From: Myrmaecium sp. VS I D KN 1
Lineage: Eukaryota; Ascomycota; Dothideomycetes; Valsariales; Valsariaceae
DNA: 64,000 nt
Assembly: GCA_019775845.1 (NCBI GenBank)
Contig: JADQAV010000003.1
Location: 434,001-498,000, forward strand
Reading direction: 5' to 3'
Made by a program: the position numbers and the translations under genes. Within the stretch, counting starts at the first letter, position 1. Every line of letters starts with the position of its first letter. Below the pieces are notes generated by a model. It did no database searches and had not been told where the DNA came from. It was given only the letters and a program-made list of their open reading frames with translations. This document shows, piece by piece, positions 29,440 through 39,852 of the stretch.

Positions 29440-32127
29440 ATGGCTGACAAAGGTCCTGCAGCTTCGGGCGAACAGTCCCTCTCGAGATCTCCATATATAG
29501 GATCGTCCACAGGCCAACTCCCCATGGACATCTCACCGGAAAATCTTGCTGAGATCCTCGATCAACTTCTTCCAGCCGCAGTCGACCGTCGTCTAAAAGG
29601 ACTATTGGAGCGGAGCCTTACCGCACGCGACAGACAGCCTCTGGTCACCATGGTTGATACTCAGCTAACACCGCTCCTTGATGAGCGTCTTCCGGTCATC
29701 CTCAATGAACGGCTCAACGCCGTACTGGAAAGCCGCCTGTCTAACCAATTCGGTCAGCAGCATGCATCACCGTTCAGCCAGCACCTTAGGCATTCGGCAG
29801 GGCAAGATCTCGTAACTCTGGTCGATCAACGGCTTGGTGCATTGCTCGATGAACGTCTTTCGGCGATGGTAGATCATCGCCTTGAAGCCATGATCGGAAG
29901 CCTCACCGGCAAGCCTTCACAGTTGGCAATGCTTCCACTGGATATTTTTCGCATGATCTGCAGCCTACTCGACCCGCACGACTTTCTGGCTCTATGTGCA
30001 TCATGCAAGGCATTTGCTCTCAACGCTGAGCTCCGGAAAGATCCCATCTATTGGCGCGATGCTGTTCGCAGGGTCTTTCGCGTCCCGAATCAGCCGGTTG
30101 TAGAGCTTGACGGCCCGAGATGGGAGAGCTTGTATCGTCGCCTCCTTACGCAGACTCGTATCTTCACGTGGGGCAGCAATCAGTACAACTGCCTTGGGCA
30201 TGACATGTCTGGATACATTACTAATGAGGCTCCCAGTGCTAGGACGCACTTTGCCAGGCACAGGCGGTTCAACAGCCGCGTCTCATTCCCTAAAGAGATG
30301 AAGGATTCTAGGAATCTTGGGGTTATCGCCGATCTGCAATGCGGAGGATGGTCTACCACCGTGCTCACTTCAAAAGGTGCATTGTATACAGTTGGCAGTC
30401 TGTCTGGAAACACCAGGAGGGCTTCAACCTCAAATAACTACTTGTCGCCTTTAAGGTTCCCAGAAGAATGGCCGCAGCTTCGGGAACGTTATGATCCCTC
30501 CGTGGCAATCCAGCAATTTTCCTCTGGACGATGTCATATTCTCGGCCTTTCTGATAACGGCAGGATATGGTCCTGGTGCAACCATGATCCAGCTAAGAAT
30601 ATCAAGTTCCTGGACATCGACCTCAAACATGGAAGGCAGCCTGATGTTGATCCAAAATTATCTTCCCTTGATAACAAAGGGTGGGTCCGGCAAGTCGTGG
30701 CGGGGTGGTGCAAGAGCTCTGCGTACATCTGTGGAACTGGTATCGTCGTCTGGGATGTTCCCGTTCTAACCAATCAGCAAGATCCTCCTGACACGGCGCT
30801 CATCACCGAGACGGTCGTAGTGCCTAAATCCAACTTTCAGTACCCGCAGAAAGGTGCGCAATCCGATGAGCAGGAGACCCTTAGGGATGAAGTTGGCTAC
30901 GTTGTGAACCACATCATGCTTGAAGACTTCGTTGTTTTCATCACGGACCTCGGTCGCGTATTTGCCGCGCGCATGTCCTGGACAGATAGAGTAGGTACCA
31001 TTCCTACCTCTATTGAGATTTTACCCTTACGTCGCGCCACCGGTGTGCGAGACAATATTACTTCTCACATTACAGGTTCCTTCCGGTCTTTCGCGGTGAT
31101 TCACGGCGGAACCGTCTACACGTCCAACCAGCAGTATCTCCAAGATTGTTGGGATCGTCGCGATGACCCTTCGTTCGAGCAGCCGTTCCGCCCGGGCATT
31201 AACATCATCCCAGCTCTCCAAAATGCCGGTGTCATCTCCGTTGCTTTCGGTGACTATCACTACCATGCTCTTCACAAAGACGGCTATATCACCTCATATG
31301 GAACTGAGCCGCACGGATGCGGTGCCCTTGGTCTCGGTGGTGATGGTGATCCTGAAGGGAGATTTCGCGGAATCCGCTACGGCGGCCTTACGGGAGACGG
31401 CAAACTCCTCCCACAGTGCTATACCAATGGTCGGCGCGTGTGGTTGGATGAGGAAAAGCAGCGTTGGCTCACTTACATGTCCAGCGGTGGCGTCGATCCC
31501 GAGGAAGCCAAAGAACGTCTCCGCATGACCATCCGCGTAGTCGAAGTGCAGGCGGACGTGAGCGAGTGGCTTGAGCAGGAGGCGCGCGACTGGGACAAGG
31601 CCCCAGAACTGCAGCATCTCAACCAGGACAAACTCGGGGCGGCATTTGCCCTGAGCGTGTCGGCTGCGGGATGGCATTCAGGCGGACTGATGCTCGTGAA
31701 CGATGATCTCATGCGGGCCATGAAGCAGCAATGCATCGTGCCCGACCCGAAGTATGCGGGCGAAGGTGCTAGCAGCGGCCATCAGCAGGTGGCCAAAGGT
31801 AAGAAGCACAGATTCCCTCTTCGGAGACATTTCCCCGGCCTCTTCAACGTTCTCTTCCAGGGTATCCTACAAGGCTCACACTCCTCCTCACATGCAGCAT
31901 CCTCGTCGGCTGCACCGGCCACCGCGCCTGTCGGACCCGATCCGTCACCCTTCAATCAGCCGGTGATGCACGGCGCCAGCCCCGGTGACGGCTTCCTTTA
32001 CCGCTGGGCGGGCGATTCGTTCCCGCGCCTCCAGTTGACGGATGGCACAATCATGCCTGGACGTGTTCCTGTGAATCAGTGGCGCTTTGGTGCGCCGAAG
32101 TATCGCATGGACGGGTTCGAACTTTGA
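29440..32127 (+). CDS. F-box protein with RCC1-like repeats (Saf1-like)
   Basis: Single exon, 895 residues, starting at the first in-frame ATG. The N-terminus has two blocks of an eight-residue repeat built on RLxxLLDE (about residues 75-100 and 129-152). It is followed by an F-box at about 161-200 (LAMLPLDIFRMICSLLDPHD, then CKAFALNAELRKDPIYWRDA). The remainder is an RCC1/BLIP-II-type propeller: TRIFTWGSNQYNCLGHD, QCGGWSTTVLTSKGALYTVG, FSSGRCHILGLSDNGRIWSW, AFGDYHYHALHKDGYITSYG. The tail is poorly conserved, Ser/Ala-rich and ends in a short Trp-containing segment. Yeast Saf1, an SCF adaptor that targets vacuolar proenzymes, has the same F-box plus RCC1 layout. A substrate-adaptor role in an SCF ubiquitin ligase follows from the domains; substrates are unknown. 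Confidence 0.88.
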   Translation: MADKGPAASGEQSLSRSPYIGSSTGQLPMDISPENLAEILDQLLPAAVDRRLKGLLERSLTARDRQPLVTMVDTQLTPLLDERLPVILNERLNAVLESRLSNQFGQQHASPFSQHLRHSAGQDLVTLVDQRLGALLDERLSAMVDHRLEAMIGSLTGKPSQLAMLPLDIFRMICSLLDPHDFLALCASCKAFALNAELRKDPIYWRDAVRRVFRVPNQPVVELDGPRWESLYRRLLTQTRIFTWGSNQYNCLGHDMSGYITNEAPSARTHFARHRRFNSRVSFPKEMKDSRNLGVIADLQCGGWSTTVLTSKGALYTVGSLSGNTRRASTSNNYLSPLRFPEEWPQLRERYDPSVAIQQFSSGRCHILGLSDNGRIWSWCNHDPAKNIKFLDIDLKHGRQPDVDPKLSSLDNKGWVRQVVAGWCKSSAYICGTGIVVWDVPVLTNQQDPPDTALITETVVVPKSNFQYPQKGAQSDEQETLRDEVGYVVNHIMLEDFVVFITDLGRVFAARMSWTDRVGTIPTSIEILPLRRATGVRDNITSHITGSFRSFAVIHGGTVYTSNQQYLQDCWDRRDDPSFEQPFRPGINIIPALQNAGVISVAFGDYHYHALHKDGYITSYGTEPHGCGALGLGGDGDPEGRFRGIRYGGLTGDGKLLPQCYTNGRRVWLDEEKQRWLTYMSSGGVDPEEAKERLRMTIRVVEVQADVSEWLEQEARDWDKAPELQHLNQDKLGAAFALSVSAAGWHSGGLMLVNDDLMRAMKQQCIVPDPKYAGEGASSGHQQVAKGKKHRFPLRRHFPGLFNVLFQGILQGSHSSSHAASSSAAPATAPVGPDPSPFNQPVMHGASPGDGFLYRWAGDSFPRLQLTDGTIMPGRVPVNQWRFGAPKYRMDGFEL

Positions 32128-32374
32128 GATGAACGACTGGAAACTTCCCATCCAAAATGGATGCGCGGTTTGCTTCTTCCGGAGAGTTTCGTGGCAGAGT
32201 GAGTGAACGACTTTTCCTGGGGTGTTCGTGGACCTCCCTTGTTCTTCATCTTCCTTCTTCAGACTGAGTGAATGGAGGCCTCTGATTTTCTTCTCTTTCC
32301 AACTTCCTTTTCCTTTGTCGATCATGACAGTACGGCCCCAGCGACTTTCACTTTTCTCACGACCACCAAGTGCG

Positions 32375-32600
32375 ATGGCCATCACGAGCCAATTCTTTTC
32401 CTTTCTTTTTTACCTCTGGGGTGGGGGATCGACTTCCGTCCCTCACGACGAAGTTCTAATGGCTATCACAAGCCTTTCCTTTTCTTTTGTTTTCTATCTC
32501 TGGGGTTGGGGACCGGCTTCTTTTCCTCATGAAGAAGTCCTATGGCTGTCAAGAGCCTTTTTACCCCTCTGGGATTGGGGATCGACTTCTTTGTCTCCCT
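32375..32600. repeat. Degenerate ~84-bp tandem repeat, about three copies
   Basis: Units begin at 32375, 32459 and 32542, each opening with ATGGC(C/T)(A/G)TCA and carrying CTCTGGG followed by GGGGA and a GACTTC or equivalent box. A more decayed part-copy is visible upstream (about 32271-32374, sharing CTCACGACCACCAAG with CTCACGACGAAGTTC). The repeat lies 250 bp downstream of the F-box gene stop. Confidence 0.75.
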
Positions 32601-32724
32601 CTTCCTTCCCCCACCCCCTACCCCTCCCTTCTTCACTTCTTCCCCCCTTCGCTCGAACCGGGCTGCTGACGTCTCCTATACGTCCCTAGAAGGATTACTC
32701 GGTCACTTTCCAAAAGGACCACAC

Positions 32725-32760
32725 AGAAGAAGAAGAAGAAGAAGAAGAAGAAGAAGAAGA
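32725..32760. repeat. AGA trinucleotide repeat (12 units)
   Basis: Twelve uninterrupted AGA units in intergenic DNA. Confidence 0.92.
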
Positions 32761-35700
32761 CCGCGAACAAAAGCGGATGGTGGACGACTACATTCCCGCC
32801 AGCATGACAGGATGGCCAATTCCTGATCATGACGATGATGATTCGACTCTGACCAACAGAGCACTAACGGCCTGGCTGCAATTCCCCACCACTACTCATG
32901 ATAGTTTCTTTTAGTAAAGCAATGAAATCATGAAAACAAAATGCTTAGGTCTTTTGGTTTTGATGTGATGCTCGCTTGCGTGAAATGTAGAAGACCTGTG
33001 TGTCTGCTCCGTAGCGTTTGCGCCTGCCTGAGCGGCATGCATGATGCGATGGCGGTAGTGGATCAGAGAGGTGGCTGGTCGTCGTCGAGTGAAGGCCCAG
33101 GGTGTAAGTATCTCGACTAACTTTCCACTCGATCACTCACTCGTTGCGTGAGGCAGAAGAACAAAGAGCCTTGCATGTTTGATTGACAGGTTGACTCCAT
33201 CGCTTCGGTACTCTGGCATCATCAACCCCTTTCTTTCTTTATCTCCTGACTCTTCTTCTGCTTCTTCTTCTTCTTCTCGTCCTCGCGCGACCACTCTCCC
33301 CTTGGTAGGAGGACGAGTGAATGAGAAGTAGACAAAAGATACCCAAAAAAAAAGAAAGAAAAAAAGGAATATATTCACGCTTATCAGGAGAAGGGAAGGC
33401 GGAAAACGAGAAAGGTGGACGGTTCGACGGGTAAGAAATCTACAGTATGTCATGCCAGCCTGCTGGGTGAGGACGGTTACTGAGGTGGATTAGGCTCTCT
33501 TTTTCTGTGGATGGATGTTGGTGATGCTGGTAATAAGGAAGAAGTGCTTGGTATGGTCGGCATCAGGTAGTCAGGTACTAGGAGGGAGGTATATAATAGG
33601 GATTACGCTCTCTTGTTGTTTTTTCTCTCTATACTTTCTACTTATTTCTCGTGAAGAGGTGAGTTGATTAAGGGAGGACGATGAGAGAAGAAAAGATAAA
33701 AAGAAAAGATAAAAAGAATAAAAGGACGCTGATAATATTCACGATGAAGCAAAGGCAGGAAACCAGATTATACCTACCGTATAGCGTATGTAGGTACAGC
33801 ATATACGTAAGTGATAGCGTTGGCGTCATAGCATTTTCCTTCAGAGCCTTGTCCTCTCCTCTCTCTTTATTCCTTCCTTCCTTTCCCTTTTTCTTTTCTT
33901 TCTTCTCTCTCGCGTGAGAGCAACGAGAAGCAAGGTTTACGTATCCGTACCTACTGTACATATCTACTCACCTCCTTAACGATCTACAGTAATTACTGTA
34001 CCTCTGTAGCTCTCCGTTATCAGCGACGACGACGAGGGAGAGCGAAAGCGCAGAAGTTCTTCCATCCTTCCATTCCAATTGAACAACCGCGACCGCCTAC
34101 CGACCGACTCGTCGGTCAGATTCGGTTCCGTGAAGATCCACGCCCGCGTCGGCGCTGATGTCGACGGGCAGCCACAACGGCGATGATGTGGATGAGATCG
34201 ATGATGATGATGATGTCGACCCTGAACAAGTGAACAGGGCAACGCACGCACGCAACGCAACGCAATGCACGGACGCGGATTTCGTCAAGGCTGAAGAGTG
34301 GGTGGTCCGTGTGACCTACTAGCTTGTGTCTTAACGACGACCTTAGGTGCTCATACTTTACCTGTCCCGGTTGGTTCGGTGCTGCTGAAAGGGAATCGGT
34401 TCCTACCTGCCTACCTACGCCACTATTGATCGGCTGGAGGATGGATGGTTGGATGGATGTCGCTTCCCAGGTCCCCGTCCTTAGGGCTGGGTGGAGTGAG
34501 TGGAAGGTGAGTGGCTTGTGGGCTGGGGCCGGGAGGAGGGTTCTGTGCTGCTTCTTCTTGTTCTTTTTCGTTGTTGGTGTTGTTGGTTGTTGCTGCTTGC
34601 TATTCTCTTTTTAGTTTTCAATGATTTGGTTGCCTCGGACGACGACGTTATATAGGGTTTGGAGATTCGTTTCCTGATCTCATGAAGATAGAACTTACGA
34701 TGTGGAAAGGATGGATGAACCGACAGAGATGGTTAGCCGGTTACATATGTGCACTTTAATTTTCTTCTTGTGTGATGATGTGCATTTTGGAGGTGCGAGA
34801 GAGAGGGAGAGAGAGAGCTGGTCCCCTGCTGCTGGTGCTGCCAGGAGGATGCCATGACACGCTCTGACGTAGGAGCCGGGGACAGAGGTGGAGAGCAAGG
34901 ACCACCCAGGCCAGCCGCAGCCGCCAGAAGCCAGTCCCAAGGCGGACCCACTTGCACGGGACGACCACCTACCACCATCCGACCACCTCACAACAATAGC
35001 TTCCACTTTGCGATCGCAATCCGGATCGATCATGGCACCTGCATCGACCGGCCGAGATGGGCGGGGAGAAGGACAGCCCGGGCCATCCTGGGCTTGTCCG
35101 CCGAGAACAGGGAAAAGCAGCAGACCGGACGGGAATTTCCACTGATCAAAAGGTTGGAGCTGGAGCATCGAGGTACGACTCGGCGTAAGGTATAAGGTCC
35201 CTTGGTCGATGGCTCCTCGCATAAGCCAATGACCAGGGCCGCGCAAGCCAAGCCAAGCGTAATTTAGTGAAAGCAAGGCCTGGCATGCTCGCTCGCTTGC
35301 TTGCCCGCGTCAACCTTCCCCACCAGCCAGGCTGGCGACTGGGGGGAGCAGGGAGAGGGAGAGCGTCAATCCCTCCACATGTCCAGTGTCAATCAGTCTA
35401 TCTGGATGGATCCAGAGTATTGTAGGTAATGTAGTAGGGGAGAGAGCACTGTAAGATACATAGTAAAGAGCTGGAAGGATCGTGTATCGTCACGTAGCTT
35501 CGGTAGCCGGCTGGGCATGCTAGCATGGCTGGGGGAATCCGCTCTGAGGTAGTCCCTTCCCCTACCTGGTAAGGTATGAAGCGTGGACGACCGCCTACCT
35601 GCCCTACCGGTCCCTAAAACCCATCAGGCAACCCCAGAAATGCGCAGACCTGGGCAAGTGACGTCAACCCATTTCGCTCCCTGGTAGTCCTTGTGTACGC

Positions 35701-35993
35701 TGCCCGTCGCCAACCTTGAATTAAAGCAACCTGCATCCCCCGTCCCAGTCCTCTCTCTCCCTTCATTCCATCAACTGAACACTCTCAAAGATACCCATCT
35801 CTTACACTCCCCAATTGCTTCATTCCTCACAACATCCCTCCAATCGGAGCTTTTACGTTTTCCCTTTTAGTGATACCCCCAGGCCTTCTATTTCACCTCT
35901 CGATATAGTCTAATACCCCATTCAACACTGTCTGCCATCGACCTATCGACCTACTTACTCTCTCCATCACACTCGAGATAGACAAGCGCAACA

Positions 35994-38943
35994 ATGGCAC
36001 CCGCAGTCAACAGACCCGTCGACCCGAAGGTGAAGGAGCGCGACATCAACAATAAGCTCCAGCTGTATGGCATCTACAGAGGTACGTGTTCGCCAGCATG
36101 GTGTCACCAGCTCGATCACAACAAACAACGTCGTGCTAACCCATCCACCAGCCTTCGCCAACGGCAAGGTTCCGTCGAACAAGCAGATTGACATCGCGCT
36201 GAACAGCGCGCTCGCCCACAAGGGTCTCTCCTCGCCATCCAAGCGACTCTCTCCAGACGGCCAGAAGCTCGTTGCCGACCTGAGGGAGGTCATCGAGCAG
36301 GCCAAGATTCTTCTTCTCACCAAGAACGAGGGCAACCTTCTCCAGGACTTCCTTTGGCAGACCCAGCAGGTCAGCGGTGCAGATGCAGGCACTCCTAACG
36401 CGCCGATCGACAAGGAGACCGCGAAGCAGCACGGCAATGAGGCTTTGGAGGGTCTGCGCACCCTCGGCACCCTCGTTCTGTCTAACGGACAGTTCCGCAA
36501 GCTTTGTATGTTCCCATCATCCTTTCACATCACGTCTGCTGGTCCACATACTAACATTGTGACAGTGAGCGATGCTACCGTCCTTCTGCGTGATATTGCC
36601 GGCGACGCTGCCCAGAAGGCTGCTAACAAGGTCAACCCGGACGAAGAGAGGCTCCGTCAGATCGACGATCCTGCCGAGGAGAACACCTGGCACGACGTTC
36701 CGTCTCGGCAGGACTTCAAGGAGAAGGCCCGAGGCAAGTTTGACGAGCAGAAGCCCTTAGGCAAGGACGATGTCAAGAACGTCGCAGGCAATGCCACCCA
36801 GGCCGCTCATCCTGGTGACTCCCGTGACCCCAGCGACCTTGCTCAGCGTGCCGCTCGCGATCAGCAGTACAACCAAAGCTCCGGCGTCGACGCGCAGCGT
36901 GGCGCCCAGACCGCTATCAACCAGTTGAGGGACACCGCCTCCAAGAACGTTCCTGATGACACCAAGGATCGTACTCGTGAGAAGAAGGACCGTCTCGTGA
37001 ACTACCTCAGGGATGAGAAGTTCCCCAAGGAGCGTCGCGACCAGACCATCTACCGTCTCAAGAAGATGATTGTGGAGATTCAGGGTCACCGCGACTGTAA
37101 GTTTGATCGCCTGCCATCTAACGCCTTTTCAGTTGCTAACTGGAAACCAGACGCTCGCGCCGTTGACACCCTCCTCCGCCTTGCCGAGGAGTACAAGGGC
37201 CACACTAAGAACATCGCAGGGCAGACTTCTGGAACCGTTAAAGGTGCCCACAATGATGACAGTCTGCAAATTGCTGAAGCTGACCTCAAGGTATGACCTA
37301 CCTTTCTAGAATTCGTCAAACAAAACGAACGGATGCTGACAGACATCAAGACCTTGATCGAGCGCTTCGCCAACGGCACTTCCCTCGATGACCTCTTCGA
37401 CTCCATCAACCAGATCTACCGTGATGCGGACAATGACCCTGAACTCAAGCAGTGGTTCAGAGACTTGGACGGTTACGTCCGCCGTGCTCTGAAGGAGCAG
37501 GGATACATCATGCAGGACAGGGCCACCGACGAGTGGAACGAGCTCTACGACCGCGGCCACTTCCTGCTCCGCGACCGTTACCGCAACCACACTGACCGCA
37601 TCTCTGACGAGCTGAAGTTCCTCGGCCAGCAGTTCGACGAGGACCCGCAGAACACCGCGTTTGCCCAATCCTTGAAGAAGCTCTTCAACGACTTGGGCAC
37701 CGACGAGAACGGCAATGCCACCTTCAAGCCGCAGCTGCTCAAGGACCTGTCCGAGGTCATTGTGCCGAGCATCTTCGAGAACATTCGCTATGTTCCCATT
37801 CCTCGTATCGAGTACACTGACCCGATGATCGATGCCGTTGTCGAGAACCTGGTCATCGAGAGCGACAACCTTGCTCCCAATGTCTTGGAGCTCGGAAGCG
37901 ACAACTTCTGGCGCTGGGGACGCAAGCAGATCCCCAACCGCAAGAAGAACAAGGTCTTGCTTTCCGTTTCTGGCATCCAGATGGACTTGAGGGATGTCAG
38001 CTACTACGTCAAGAAGAAGCAGGGTTTCCCCTCCGTCACTGACAAGGGTCTGATGGACATTCTCCTGCCTGGCTCCGGCTTCAGCTTCAAGATCCACGGT
38101 GAAACTGCCGACAAGACTGACCGGCAGCACTTCTTCAAGATCAACAAGGTCGAAGTTGATGTGAAGGGTCTCCAGATCAAGCTGAAGCAGTCCAAGCACA
38201 AGCTGCTCTTTGGCCTCTTCAAGCCTCTCCTGTTCAAGGTCATCCGCCCCGTTATTGAGAAGGTGCTCGAGAAGCAGATCAAGGACAACTTCAACCAGCT
38301 CGATGGCATCTTCTGGCGTGTGCACCAGGAGGCCGAGCGTGCGAAGGAAGAGGCCAAGAGGAACCCCGATCCTCAGAACATCCAGAACATCTACCAGCGC
38401 TACGCGACTGCCCTCCAGAACGAGTTCCTCAAGACCAAGCAGAAGAAGGAGGATGTCAAGGCGAAGACTGCCGACAAGCAGGTCAACCTTGCCGTCACCC
38501 AGCACGACTCGATCTTCAAGGACATCGCGCTGCCTGGCGGTATCTCCACCAAGGCTACCGAGTACAAGGAGCTCGCCGCCAAGGGCGACAAGTGGGAGTC
38601 CCCTGTTTTCAGCATCGGTTCCGCCAAGGAGACTTCCAGCCTCCCCAAGGTTCCTGCTGTGCAGCGTAAGCCTCACCGGGTCGCTGAAGGCGGCGTCCGT
38701 GGAGGTGATCCCACCGGTGGACGGTCCAACTATGGTCGTCAGTACGGTGACAACTACGGATCCGGTAACCGCTACGGCGCTGGTAACATCTACGGTGCCA
38801 ACGACTTCTCCCGCCAGGTGGACGGTGCGTTCGATGGCACCAACACTTCCGCCTACAAGGGAACCAACGGGACCATCACCGGCCCCGGTGGTAACCACAC
38901 CACTCTTGGTCCCGAGAACCCGGTCTTGACCGGCTCCGTCTAA
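35994..38943 (+). CDS. HAM1-like protein (HAM1_N / HAM1_C, formerly DUF4449)
   Basis: Exons are 35994-36081, 36152-36505, 36566-37096, 37151-37243 and 37310-38943, joining in frame to 899 residues. The N-terminal half (helical, Lys/Asp-rich: KERDINNKLQLYGIYRAFAN, GNEALEGLRTLGTLVLSNGQ) and the C-terminal domain (from about residue 620: YVPIPRIEYTDPMIDAVVEN, then LSVSGIQMDLRDVSYYVKKK) match the HAM1-like N- and C-terminal families of ascomycetes. The name comes from hyphal anastomosis and is unrelated to the Ham1 ITPase. The tail is Gly/Tyr/Asn-rich and disordered. Biochemical function is not established; the amphipathic beta-rich C-terminal part suggests lipid contact, but that is speculative. 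Codons are strongly C-ending throughout, suggesting high expression. I chose the exon 4 donor at 37244 because it keeps the frame into EFVKQNERMLTDIKTLIERF; the nearer GTATGA at 37291 does not. Confidence 0.85.
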
Positions 38944-39852
38944 ACTCGCCGACACGGATTGACGTTTTCCCTTTGTTGCACACCGCCTGACGCGTAAGAA
39001 CGGGATGAAGATCGTCTTTCTTGCGTTGTCATACCCTTTTCTTCCCCTTCCGTTGTCTGAATGATACCACAGCTACCCTATGATCAGTTTCTTTGCTCGC
39101 CGAAGAATGGGGATTATCGTCCCTCTTATTCTTTCTTCCCTGGTATTTAATAATGGAGGGGTTGCAGGTTTTTACTGATGAGACGATGGATGATACCACG
39201 ATACCACGGGAACGTTGATGGAGCAGAACGCTGGGGTTGTGTGATTCTTTTCTCTTTTCTTCATTCTCCTTTTGCGATAGGATACCGGCAAAGAATGGCA
39301 GACTGTTATTTCAATAAACATGACCGTGCACTTTGATTTGATGGAATTATTCATCGTGTCGTGGCGTAGTGACATGTCTTTGCATGAGACGTCGCGCGTA
39401 TGCTCCCTTTCTTCTTTCTCTTCTTCTCTCCAGCATGACTCCTATTCATTATTACTCCCTCTTCTGTCTCGCTCGCTCATCCCCTCTTGCGTCTCCACCT
39501 TACAGGACCTAACTCAAACGTCCGCTTCTGCTCCATCGGCAGCTCTGATAACATTTCGATTGACTTTGATGTCTTCAATTGACTTTGATGTCTTCAATTG
39601 ACTTTGATGTCTTCAATTGACTTCCCCAGTACTCATGTACACCCTGATTCAAGCGAGGGCGGATGGCATGGTTGGTCACGAGACCACCGACCGTGGGTTT
39701 CTGCGTCTCCGTCCGGGACGGAGGCGGGAGAGGAAGGTGGATTACGGGCTTCCCTTCCCTTCGCTTCCCTTCCCTTTTCTTTCCATTTCCCTTGTTCCTT
39801 TCCCATCATCTGAATTTGATCCAAACTCCGTCACTCTCCCACCTCCTGCCAT
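38944..39852. other. Convergent 3' flanks, HAM1-like / DUF7719-like
   Basis: About 900 bp. T-rich 3' flank, a 19-bp tandem repeat, then C-rich flank of the minus-strand gene. No gene is supported. Confidence 0.6.
39559..39623. repeat. 19-bp tandem repeat, three copies and a partial one
   Basis: Three perfect copies of ATTGACTTTGATGTCTTCA followed by ATTGACTT. Copies are identical, so the array is young or actively homogenised. Confidence 0.92.

Larger units (their letters stand above)
32128..35993. other. 3.9-kb region without a supportable gene
   Basis: The longest gene-free stretch in the window. It contains a degenerate 84-bp tandem repeat (32375-32600), an AGA repeat (32725-32760), T/CTT-rich tracts (33230-33290, 33840-33910), TAGGTA/TACCTA hexamers (near 33572, 33785, 33945, 34404 and 35559), a GCTC/GCTT repeat near 35287, and the CT-rich leader of the HAM1-like gene at its right end. 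Open frames of up to ~190 codons exist on both strands but show no domain, no clear codon bias and no splice structure. A long leader or a noncoding RNA gene cannot be ruled out. Confidence 0.55.

Noticed and set aside
33400-33450. GGTTCGAC resembling a tRNA T-loop
   Set aside because: No matching acceptor, D or anticodon arms can be drawn around it; no intact tRNA was seen in the window.
34695-35276. 193-codon minus-strand frame in the gene-free block
   Set aside because: No start context, domain, intron structure or codon preference; Ser/Pro/Trp-rich product.
37291-37309. 19-nt intron in the HAM1-like gene (GTATGA to CTAG)
   Set aside because: Far shorter than any functional fungal intron; the donor at 37244 gives a normal intron and the correct frame.
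37306-38955. 549-codon open frame antisense to the HAM1-like gene
   Set aside because: Strong C-ending codon bias on the sense strand removes antisense stops. The predicted protein is Val/Leu/Asp-rich with no domain.
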